The position numbers were made by a program, and so were the translations under genes. This document shows, piece after piece, positions 1 to 5,883 of a stretch of DNA of 6,452 nucleotides. Source of the stretch: Desulfobacteraceae bacterium (GTDB lineage Bacteria > Desulfobacterota > Desulfobacteria > Desulfobacterales > SURF-7); assembly GCA_030619585.1 (NCBI GenBank), contig JAUXBD010000087.1, positions 1 to 6,452 of the forward strand. Direction: 5' to 3'. Below the pieces are notes generated by a model that did not search any database, was not told the DNA's origin, and was given only the letters and a program-made list of their open reading frames with translations. Every line of letters begins with the position of its first letter. The first letter of the stretch is position 1.

Positions 1-333
1 GCACGCAAAGTAGCAGACACTGTTGCCAATTCAAACCTTGTAAAAACCGCATTTTTTGGAGAGGATGCCAACTGGGGAAGGGTTATAGCCGCAGCAGGTA
101 GGGCCAATGTTCCAATAGAACCAGACAAGATCGATATGTTTTTTAACGATGTGATGATGGTAAAAAATGGGATGGGATGCGGCAGCGATGCCGAAGCAAA
201 AGCCACAAAAATTTTAAAAAAGCCTGAGTTTAAACTTGTAATCGATCTTAATATGGGTAGCAAAAGCGCTTCGGTTTTTACCTGTGATTTTTCTGTGGAA
301 TACGTAAGAATCAATGCAGATTATCGGTCATGA
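1..333 (+). CDS. argJ: Bifunctional ornithine acetyltransferase/N-acetylglutamate synthase, 3' end
   Basis: This is the C-terminal 110 codons of ArgJ, open from the window's first base; the start lies upstream. ArgJ moves the acetyl group from N-acetylornithine to glutamate (and in some species also uses acetyl-CoA) in cytoplasmic arginine biosynthesis. The family signature is plain: VANSNLVKTAFFGEDANWGR, then AAAGRA, and the C-terminal YVRINADYRS ending that almost all ArgJ proteins share. Full-length ArgJ is about 400 residues, so roughly the last quarter is present; the self-cleavage site with the catalytic Thr lies in the missing part, so activity and mono- versus bifunctionality cannot be judged. 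No terminator-like hairpin follows, and the next gene starts 23 bases downstream on the same strand, so read-through is likely. Confidence 0.95.
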   Translation, partial: ARKVADTVANSNLVKTAFFGEDANWGRVIAAAGRANVPIEPDKIDMFFNDVMMVKNGMGCGSDAEAKATKILKKPEFKLVIDLNMGSKSASVFTCDFSVEYVRINADYRS

Positions 334-356
334 TATACCTGTAGGATAATTTTATC

Positions 357-1052
357 ATGCGTTTGCAAAAATTCCTTTCAATGGCGGGTGTCTGCTCCAG
401 AAGAAAAGGGGAGGAGTATATAAAAGCCGGTCTCGTAAAAGTCAATGGAGAAACCATAACACAGCTTGGCACAAAGATCGACCCCGAAAATGACGAAGTA
501 ACATTCAAAGACACACCGGTAGTGCCAAGAGATAATCATATCTATATTGCTTTAAACAAACCGGAAGGTTATGTTACAACCTGCAAGCAGAAAAGAGAGA
601 AAATCATTCTTGACCTGCTGGAAATTGATGAGAGGGTCTATCCCATAGGCAGGCTGGACAAGGAGTCCACCGGGCTTATACTACTGACCAACGATGGAAG
701 CCTTCACCAGAGGCTTGCCCACCCCTCGTTTGATCATGAAAAAGAGTATGAGGTTACTGTTGGAAAGCCTATTTTGGACAAGGCCTTAAAAAGAATGGCA
801 GCAGGTGTGACCATCATGGGATCAAAAACCAGACCTGCAAAGATAAAAAGGCTTTCCGGAAAAAAATTCCTGATTACACTCAAAGAGGGAAGAAACAGAC
901 AGATCAGAAAAATGGTGCGAAAGGTGGGCAACCACGTCACGAAATTAAAAAGAGTAAGGATTTCCAAGGTAAAACTTGGAAGACTTGGTGAAGGCTCATG
1001 GCGGTATTTGACTGAAAAAGAGAAAAACGATCTTTTAAACCCAAAAAAATGA
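357..1052 (+). CDS. RsuA/RluB/RluF-family rRNA pseudouridine synthase
   Basis: A 231-residue cytoplasmic enzyme predicted to isomerise a specific uridine of ribosomal RNA to pseudouridine. An N-terminal S4 RNA-binding domain (about residues 1-48, MRLQKFLSMAGVCSRRKGEE with KAGLVKVNG) is followed by the catalytic domain. The catalytic aspartate is Asp101 in GRLDKESTGLILLTNDG. Further family motifs are ALNKPEGYVTT (65-75), LAHPSF (120-125), EGRNRQIRKMV (177-187) and the C-terminal GSWRYLT. The length is normal for the family. The start is an ATG preceded by AGGA at 343-346 with a 10-base spacer. Whether it targets 16S (RsuA-like) or 23S rRNA (RluB/RluF-like) cannot be settled here; the NRQIRKM motif looks more like the 23S enzymes, so no symbol is given. 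It overlaps the next gene by 4 bases, implying translational coupling. Confidence 0.93.
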   Translation: MRLQKFLSMAGVCSRRKGEEYIKAGLVKVNGETITQLGTKIDPENDEVTFKDTPVVPRDNHIYIALNKPEGYVTTCKQKREKIILDLLEIDERVYPIGRLDKESTGLILLTNDGSLHQRLAHPSFDHEKEYEVTVGKPILDKALKRMAAGVTIMGSKTRPAKIKRLSGKKFLITLKEGRNRQIRKMVRKVGNHVTKLKRVRISKVKLGRLGEGSWRYLTEKEKNDLLNPKK

Positions 1053-1939
1053 CTAAAGGGAAAATGCATTACGAAGGCCCTATATATCGCCCTCCCAGCG
1101 AGGCCGACTCTCTTTTAGTCCAGGCAACAGTGGGGTGCCCGCACAACAGGTGTACCTTCTGCATGGTATACAAAAACGGTCCCAGGTACAAAGTTCGCAA
1201 GACAGACCAAATAAAAAAAGATCTTTTGGCCGCAAAAGATGTTTACGGGTCAAATGTTAAAACTCTTTTTTTCCCTGCAGGAAACACCATTGCCATGAGA
1301 ACAGATGCACTATGTGAAATATGCTCATTTGCCAAAGAGGTTTTCCCGAACCTGATTCGCATCACTGTGTACGGATCTTCCCAGTTTATTCATAAAAAAG
1401 GGTTGGCAGGTCTAAAAAGGCTGAAAAAGGCCGGGCTGTCAAGGATCCATGTGGGACTTGAGTCAGGAGATGATGTTATACTGGAAAGAATTAAAAAAGG
1501 AACGAACAGCCGACAGCAGATCCAGGCCGGAAAATGGGTCATGGATGCCGGCATAGAACTTAGCGTGTACGTAATACTGGGAATTGGAGGAAAAAACCGA
1601 TCCTGCTCCCATGCAAAACAGACGGCAAAAGTTTTAAATAAGATTGCCCCTGATTTCATAAGACTCAGAACCTTTCTTCCCAAGATCAACACGCCCCTGC
1701 TAGAGGATGTGCAAAAAGACAGATTTGAGATGCTTGGCCCCCATGGAGTGCTCAAAGAAACCGAAATGCTTGTAAATGGTATTGATGCGCCCTCATACCT
1801 CACAAGTGATCATTACACCAATTATCTCAACATTGAGGGAAAGCTTCCTTGCGAAAAAGAACTCCTTATCAAACAGATAAACACCGCCCTTAAGATAGAT
1901 GAAGAGTCTTTCAGACCATTTTATGTGGGAACAAACTAG
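1049..1939 (+). CDS. Uncharacterised radical SAM protein with CX4CX2C cluster motif
   Basis: A 296-residue cytoplasmic radical SAM enzyme of unknown reaction. The N-terminus reads HYEGPIYRPPSEADSLL, followed by the cluster motif GCPHNRCTFC. Its cysteines 30, 35 and 38 are spaced CX4CX2C rather than the classical CX3CX2C, and should bind a [4Fe-4S] cluster that cleaves S-adenosylmethionine. GLESGDD (136-142) matches the SAM-binding strand of Elp3/MiaB/HemN-type domains; PAGN (76-79) lies where a glycine-rich SAM contact is expected. No B12-binding, TRAM or UPF0004 domain is visible. Cys89 and Cys92 form a CX2C pair but there is no full second cluster motif. The ATG overlaps the upstream stop as ATGA and has no Shine-Dalgarno of its own. 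A second ATG at 1064 (Met6, MHYEGPIYRPP) is an alternative, with AAAGGG at 1055-1060 rather close to it. The gene ends in tandem stops TAG TGA. The family is confident, the function unknown. Confidence 0.88.
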   Translation: MTKGKMHYEGPIYRPPSEADSLLVQATVGCPHNRCTFCMVYKNGPRYKVRKTDQIKKDLLAAKDVYGSNVKTLFFPAGNTIAMRTDALCEICSFAKEVFPNLIRITVYGSSQFIHKKGLAGLKRLKKAGLSRIHVGLESGDDVILERIKKGTNSRQQIQAGKWVMDAGIELSVYVILGIGGKNRSCSHAKQTAKVLNKIAPDFIRLRTFLPKINTPLLEDVQKDRFEMLGPHGVLKETEMLVNGIDAPSYLTSDHYTNYLNIEGKLPCEKELLIKQINTALKIDEESFRPFYVGTN

Positions 1940-1975
1940 TGACAGGTTGAACATTACAGGATCTGGAGAAAAAAC

Positions 1976-3286
1976 ATGATAACCTTTGAAGCTCTGATTG
2001 ATAAAAAAGATAAGATAGCTGTGGTGGGCCTGGGGTATGTTGGCCTGCCCTTGGCAGTACACCTGGCAAAACATTTTGATGTTGTGGGGTTTGATCTAAA
2101 GGCAGACAGGATTAACGAGCTTAAATCAGGTCACGACCGGACCCTTGAGGTTTCCAAAGAGGCGCTTGAAAGAGCCAATATACTATACACAGACAAACCT
2201 GAAAGCCTCTCTTTATGCGGGCTGATACTTGTTGCCGTGCCCACCCCCATAGATGAGCACCGCATACCGGATTTGCGGCCACTTCGCGATGCGTCTATGA
2301 CCGTTGGCAAATATATGAATCAAGGCTCCTGTGTTGTATATGAATCAACAGTGTATCCCGGTGTTACAGAAGATATATGTGTGCCGATCTTAGAAGAGGC
2401 GTCCGGCTTGAAGTTTAAAACTGATTTTTCTGTTGGTTATTCTCCTGAGAGGATAAATCCCGGTGACAAAGTACACACAGTAGATAAGATCGTAAAGGTT
2501 GTGTCAGGGTCTGACGAAGATACGGCCCAGCTTCTTTGCAGCGTTTACGGGAAGGTGGTTACAGCAGGGATACACAAAGCAGCTTCAATCAAAGTTGCTG
2601 AGGCTGCCAAGGTTATTGAAAACACACAGCGCGACTTGAATATAGCGCTTATGAATGAACTGGCTCTGATTTTTGACAAAATCGGCATTGATACAACCGA
2701 AGTGCTTGAAGCCGCCGGAACGAAATGGAACTTCCTTCCATTTCGTCCCGGGCTTGTTGGTGGACACTGTATAGGTGTTGACCCCTATTATTTGACCTTT
2801 AAAGCTGAATCGCTCGGGTACCATCCTGAAATAATTCTGGCTGGTCGCAGGATCAACGACAACATGGGTAAATATGTTGCAGAGCGCCTTGTAAAGATGC
2901 TGATCAAAGGTAAAAAAAGAGTCCACGGCGCTAAAGTTGGTGTGCTCGGGATTACTTTCAAGGAGGATGTCCCTGATCTTCGAAACACTAAAGTTGTTGA
3001 TATTATAGATGAACTAAAAGACTACGGTGTTAAAGTACTTGTACACGATGCAATGGCAGACGCAAAAGAGGCTCAAAAGTATTATGGACTTGAACTTACT
3101 GCCATTGACAAACTTGAAAATATAGATGCAGTTATTGTGGCGGTTGCCCATAAAACATACAGAGAGCTCGGCCTTACAAAAATATCTGAACTATGCTCAA
3201 ACAACCACCCCATTGTTATAGATGTGAAAGGTGTTTTTGACCCAAAGGAGGCGGAAAATAAAAAAATAGCCTACTGGAGGCTTTAA
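1976..3286 (+). CDS. tviB: UDP-N-acetylhexosamine 6-dehydrogenase (TviB/WbpA/WbpO type)
   Basis: A 436-residue cytoplasmic NAD-dependent enzyme predicted to oxidise C6 of UDP-GlcNAc or UDP-GalNAc to the uronic acid, a precursor for capsule, Vi-like or O-antigen polysaccharide. The Rossmann motif GLGYVG is at 18-23. The central domain carries VPTPID (88-93), YESTVYPG (122-129), GYSPERINPGDK (154-165) and KVAEAAKVIENTQRD (206-220). The catalytic cysteine is Cys265 in GLVGGHCIGVDPYYL. The C-terminal UDP-binding domain has LGITFKEDVPDLRNTKV (324-340). The ESTVYPG, GYSPERINPGDK and KWNFLPFRPG stretches resemble TviB more than UDP-glucose dehydrogenase, hence the N-acetyl-sugar call; GlcNAc versus GalNAc cannot be told. 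GGAG at 1965-1968 sits 7 bases before the ATG. Stops are tandem TAA TAA. No glycosyltransferase or epimerase gene is adjacent, which is unusual for this enzyme. Confidence 0.92.
   Translation: MITFEALIDKKDKIAVVGLGYVGLPLAVHLAKHFDVVGFDLKADRINELKSGHDRTLEVSKEALERANILYTDKPESLSLCGLILVAVPTPIDEHRIPDLRPLRDASMTVGKYMNQGSCVVYESTVYPGVTEDICVPILEEASGLKFKTDFSVGYSPERINPGDKVHTVDKIVKVVSGSDEDTAQLLCSVYGKVVTAGIHKAASIKVAEAAKVIENTQRDLNIALMNELALIFDKIGIDTTEVLEAAGTKWNFLPFRPGLVGGHCIGVDPYYLTFKAESLGYHPEIILAGRRINDNMGKYVAERLVKMLIKGKKRVHGAKVGVLGITFKEDVPDLRNTKVVDIIDELKDYGVKVLVHDAMADAKEAQKYYGLELTAIDKLENIDAVIVAVAHKTYRELGLTKISELCSNNHPIVIDVKGVFDPKEAENKKIAYWRL
3255..3282 (-). terminator. Candidate intrinsic terminator of the coaE-mltF transcript
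   Basis: Read leftward, AGCCT (3282-3278), a 5-base loop and AGGCT (3272-3268) form a short perfect stem. It is followed by A, seven T, A and four T (3267-3255). The U-tract is strong but the stem is only 5 base pairs, so efficiency is doubtful. It lies 34 bases beyond the mltF stop and overlaps the last codons of the convergent dehydrogenase gene. In the rightward direction the same hairpin lacks a proper U-tract. Confidence 0.45.
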
Positions 3287-3315
3287 TAAGAAATGTGCCA
3301 TCCCTTGCTTACGGT

Positions 3316-4755
3316 CTACTTTTCCTTTTCTACATATTCAGCAAGCTCTTTTGTCAGGGAGAGCTCCTTTTCCAAAATGTCCTGATAGTTGCGGATACGG
3401 TTAACATATCTGACCGGCTCGGTACCACGTGCATACCCATATTTTAATTTTTTATAAAACTTCTTTTGGGAAAGATGGGGAAAAACATCCTGAATATCCA
3501 CCCACTTTCCCGGGTCTTTGCCAAATTGACGGGCCAGGGTGCGGGCATCCCATAAATGGCCCATACCAACATTATACGCTGCAAGGGCAAACCACAGCTT
3601 GTCATCTTTCTGAACATCTTCCGGTATACGCTTGAGCAGTTGGGCCAGGTATCTTGCACCTCCATTAATACTTTCCTGGGGATCCAGGCGGGATGTAATC
3701 CCCAGGGATTCCGCTGTTTTCTTTGTAAGCATCATCATGCCCCTGACACCTGTTGGGCTTTTTGCCCTGGCGTCCCAGTGGGACTCCTGGTAAGACTGGG
3801 CGGACAAAGTAGTCCAGGGGAGGTTGTGCTTTTTTGCCGCAGCATGGAAGAGTTGCCGATACTTGGGTAAGCGGTTTATGATTCTGCGTTTATAGGCTCT
3901 TATGTCCACATAGTCAAATATCTCTGTATGCCCGTAATAACGCTCCTCGATTTCGGCAAGACTATTGTTGGCCTTAATATCTTTAAACCATTTTGCAAGC
4001 GCTTTTTGAAACTTTTCTGAATTGTCAGGCAGAACCCATGCAAGATATTGAGTTTCAGATGCAGGAAGGGCTACTTTCAACTCAGGATAGTAACGTTGAT
4101 TAATGGCAATAATATTTGAATCTGCAAGCGTGCAGTCCACTTCGCGCCGCCATACTTTTGCAAGGACCTGCTCTGTTGACAGCTCGCTGGTAGTGTTCCA
4201 AACCAACCCGGAAATGTTTTCTTTAAGCCGCTCCATATTTTCCACATAACTCGTACCGTGAACCAGCAGAATTGATAGATCTGTAAGGCCTTCCATGTTT
4301 TTAGGCGCCGGTCCCATACGATGACAGACAATCTGCTGCTCAATGGACTTATAGTCAGGTCCGAAATTGTAGATCTTTTCCCGTTCATCTGTTCGGGTAA
4401 TACCTGCTGCACCGATATGCCCCTGACCATTTTTCACAGCAGCAAAAATCTCATCAACACTGTTCATGGTTTTGTATGAGGTACGGACATTAAGCGATTT
4501 GGCGAACAATTCAACCAGGTGATACTCATATCCATCCGGGCCGTCACGCCCCTCATAATAAGTAGTGGGGGCATTTCGTGTCAGGACTATCAGCTCGCCG
4601 CTTTTTTTGACCGCCTCAAGGAGATCGGTCTTCTTGAAGATTGTACCATCTGTCAACTGTGACAGCTGGTCGCATCCGGAAGCAAAAAGCAAACTGATTA
4701 TTATGGCTATGCGTAAAATTAGAAACAATAAAGTGTTGAGAGACTTTGATTTCAT
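3316..4755 (-). CDS. mltF: Membrane-bound lytic murein transglycosylase F
   Basis: A 479-residue predicted lipoprotein that cleaves the MurNAc-GlcNAc bond of peptidoglycan, giving 1,6-anhydro-muropeptides, probably at the periplasmic face of the outer membrane. The N-terminus has lysines, a hydrophobic segment and the lipobox-like FASGC with the lipidated Cys at residue 28. Residues about 52-275 resemble a family 3 extracellular solute-binding domain (VKKSGELIVLTRN, GAAGITRTDER), the regulatory module of MltF. Residues about 305-450 are an SLT transglycosylase domain: catalytic Glu324 in YQESHWDARAKSPTGVRGMM, then ALAAYNVGMGH and LKYGYARG. The domain order matches E. coli MltF. The start chosen is the ATG at 4755 with AAGG 5 bases upstream; a TTG at 4803 would add 16 residues but has no ribosome binding site and would spoil the signal peptide. 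It follows coaE by 49 bases, so co-transcription is likely. Confidence 0.92.
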   Translation of the reverse strand: MKSKSLNTLLFLILRIAIIISLLFASGCDQLSQLTDGTIFKKTDLLEAVKKSGELIVLTRNAPTTYYEGRDGPDGYEYHLVELFAKSLNVRTSYKTMNSVDEIFAAVKNGQGHIGAAGITRTDEREKIYNFGPDYKSIEQQIVCHRMGPAPKNMEGLTDLSILLVHGTSYVENMERLKENISGLVWNTTSELSTEQVLAKVWRREVDCTLADSNIIAINQRYYPELKVALPASETQYLAWVLPDNSEKFQKALAKWFKDIKANNSLAEIEERYYGHTEIFDYVDIRAYKRRIINRLPKYRQLFHAAAKKHNLPWTTLSAQSYQESHWDARAKSPTGVRGMMMLTKKTAESLGITSRLDPQESINGGARYLAQLLKRIPEDVQKDDKLWFALAAYNVGMGHLWDARTLARQFGKDPGKWVDIQDVFPHLSQKKFYKKLKYGYARGTEPVRYVNRIRNYQDILEKELSLTKELAEYVEKEK

Positions 4756-4758
4756 GGG

Positions 4759-4764
4759 CACCTT
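4759..4764 (-). promoter_or_regulatory. Ribosome binding site deciding the mltF start
   Basis: On the minus strand AAGGTG precedes the ATG at 4755, with the AAGG core 5 bases away. The upstream in-frame TTG at 4803 has no comparable purine motif. This supports the shorter 479-residue product with a typical lipoprotein signal. Confidence 0.6.
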
Positions 4765-4804
4765 AATCCATACGAAAGTTAATAATTGCTCATGAACATA
4801 CAAG

Positions 4805-5482
4805 CTATTTGGTTTTCTCTTTTAAAATTTTGTTTAACGTTTTCCATAAATCCTCTACCTGCCTTCTGGTTTCATCAAGGGATTTATCATTGTTGATCAA
4901 AAAATCAGCGTACTCTATTTTTTCATCAATGGGCATTTGGGATGATAGTATTTGGGCTGCGTCAGCCTCGCTTATGCCGTCCCTTAATGCAAGGCGTTTT
5001 ACCTGTGTCCCGTGTGGCACATAAACAACTATAATCTTGTCAAACATATTCTGCATGTTGGCTTCAATCAAAAGGGGTACTGCCACCTGGATGATGGAAA
5101 CAGGGGTGCCGGCCATGATTTCATCCAGCTGCTTAATATACTCTTCACCTATTGGTATGTGGGTAAAGCCTTCAAGCTTTTTTCTTTTGTCAGGATTATT
5201 AAACACAATTTTTGAAAGCTTTTTACGGTCAAGGCAACGGTCTTTAAGAAGAATCTCTTCCCCACAATACGCAACTATCTCTTTCCATGCGGGCTTTTCC
5301 GGTTCAACAACCTGCCTTGCAATAATGTCAAAATCGATGGTCGGCGCTCCAAGGGCCCCCAGCATATCAGACACGGCTGTCTTCCCACTGGCTATTCCGC
5401 CTGTTACACCCAGTAGCAAACGGTTCTTATCTTTCTTTAAGACATCCGATTGTTCAATTTTTTTAGCCAGCGTTTCTCTCAT
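4805..5482 (-). CDS. coaE: Dephospho-CoA kinase
   Basis: A 225-residue cytoplasmic P-loop kinase for the last step of coenzyme A synthesis, phosphorylating the 3'-hydroxyl of the dephospho-CoA ribose with ATP. The Walker A loop is GGIASGKT (28-35). The substrate-site motif IDFDIIARQVVEP (49-61) follows, then LEGFTHIPI (103-111), the strand VPLLIE (135-140), and the lid/C-terminal signature LRDGISEADAAQILSSQMP with EKIEYADFLINND (187-199). The body is normal in length, but about 20 residues precede the usual start near the first beta strand. The ATG has AGGA 10 bases upstream (5493-5496, minus strand) and an AGGG only 2 bases away; a TTG at codon 22 (5419) is a weaker alternative start. It is first of a leftward pair with mltF. 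A palindrome lies just upstream of its ribosome binding site. Confidence 0.95.
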   Translation of the reverse strand: MRETLAKKIEQSDVLKKDKNRLLLGVTGGIASGKTAVSDMLGALGAPTIDFDIIARQVVEPEKPAWKEIVAYCGEEILLKDRCLDRKKLSKIVFNNPDKRKKLEGFTHIPIGEEYIKQLDEIMAGTPVSIIQVAVPLLIEANMQNMFDKIIVVYVPHGTQVKRLALRDGISEADAAQILSSQMPIDEKIEYADFLINNDKSLDETRRQVEDLWKTLNKILKEKTK

Positions 5483-5500
5483 AACCCTAATTTCCTGTTT

Positions 5501-5525
5501 TGGCTAACAGAGAATCTGTTTACCA
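5501..5525. repeat. Imperfect palindrome upstream of coaE, candidate operator or mRNA hairpin
   Basis: The perfect core is AACAGA (5506-5511), GAA, TCTGTT (5515-5520). After a 2-base mismatch on each side the symmetry resumes with TGG (5501-5503) and CCA (5523-5525). The dyad lies just upstream of the coaE ribosome binding site. It could be a dimeric regulator's operator or a hairpin in the coaE leader. Which protein binds it, if any, is unknown. Confidence 0.45.
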
Positions 5526-5529
5526 CTTT

Positions 5530-5546
5530 AATATCAACAATATCAA
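5530..5546. repeat. Tandem AATATCAA direct repeat
   Basis: Two copies of AATATCAA (5530-5537 and 5539-5546) are separated by one base, a 9-base period. On the coaE strand they read TTGATATT twice, and a related GATATC lies at 5557-5562. They fall where a coaE promoter would be expected. They could be regulator half-sites, or chance in AT-rich DNA. Confidence 0.35.
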
Positions 5547-5602
5547 GACAAATGCCGATATCCAAAACACTTTACCCGTATTTCTTGCGATTTACTCCCA
5601 AA

Positions 5603-5633
5603 CCTCTAACCTCAAGCGTAGCGAGCCTCTAAC
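5603..5633. repeat. CCTCTAAC direct repeat
   Basis: CCTCTAAC occurs at 5603-5610 and again at 5626-5633, a 23-base period, flanking a 15-base GC-richer spacer. The block is more GC-rich than the surrounding intergenic DNA. Its role is unknown; it may be a fragment of a dispersed repeat. Confidence 0.35.
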
Positions 5634-5636
5634 TGC

Positions 5637-5668
5637 TGGCATCTTTTTCGCCCCTACTTTGTTATAAA
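5637..5668 (+). promoter_or_regulatory. Candidate rightward promoter: extended -10 overlapping sigma-54-like motif
   Basis: TGTTATAAA at 5660-5668 matches an extended -10 element (TG, one base, then a 5/6 match to TATAAT), but no good -35 lies 16-19 bases upstream. Overlapping it from 5637, TGGCA with GC at 5650-5651 gives the GG-N10-GC spacing of sigma-54 promoters, with mismatches at the TTGC half. Either could drive the small ORF and/or the TPR gene. Both are consensus-by-eye calls. Confidence 0.3.
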
Positions 5669-5728
5669 AGCGTGTAACATTATGCACAATCCTGGCTTTT
5701 AAGAAACTTCCCTTTACAACCGGTCAAT

Positions 5729-5869
5729 ATGAGAATATATAATGGGCAAAAAAATGAACGGATTAATAAAGCGGTTGAAGTTATTGTGGATGCTGTTCTA
5801 AGATTAAACAGAGACTTGACATTTAAAGAATTTTCAGCGATTCTATCACAGGCGGATAAAAAAAGATAA
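5729..5869 (+). CDS. Possible small hypothetical protein, 46 residues
   Basis: An ATG-initiated frame of 46 codons ending in TAA, in an otherwise gene-free stretch. I do not recognise it. The product begins MRIYNGQKNERINKAVEV, continues with an amphipathic, probably helical stretch (VIVDAVLRLN, 18-27) and ends FSAILSQADKKR. The composition looks protein-like: acidic and basic residues in helical spacing, no low-complexity runs. Against it, no clear Shine-Dalgarno precedes the ATG. The frame stays open upstream to 5678 without another ATG, so it may be the remnant of a longer decayed gene. It could also be noise. It is soluble, with no signal peptide or membrane segment. Confidence 0.3.
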   Translation: MRIYNGQKNERINKAVEVIVDAVLRLNRDLTFKEFSAILSQADKKR

Positions 5870-5883
5870 CATCTTATTTTTAT

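Noticed and set aside
734..1069. 111-codon minus-strand frame opposite the pseudouridine synthase
   Set aside because: It is antisense to a strongly conserved coding sequence, and its Phe/Ser-rich composition is typical of the reverse of Lys-rich coding DNA.
1390..1803. 137-codon minus-strand frame opposite the radical SAM gene
   Set aside because: Shadow frame: Ser/Pro/Phe-rich, no recognisable domain, fully inside a conserved gene.
3344..3371. AGCTCT/AGAGCT hairpin as a rightward terminator for the dehydrogenase gene
   Set aside because: Six-base stem with a 10-base loop, followed by CCTTTTCC and not a U-tract, and lying inside mltF coding sequence.
4756..4803. 16-residue N-terminal extension of MltF from a TTG at 4803
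   Set aside because: It has no ribosome binding site, and the ATG at 4755 gives a standard basic-hydrophobic-lipobox signal with AAGG properly spaced.
5037..5507. 156-codon plus-strand frame opposite coaE
   Set aside because: It is the antisense reading of coaE, Ser-rich and domainless; coaE has all the family motifs on the other strand.
5672..5687. GTG...CAC dyad as a CRP/FNR-type site
   Set aside because: Only the outer three bases and a few inner positions are symmetric; it does not match TGTGA-N6-TCACA or TTGAT-N4-ATCAA.
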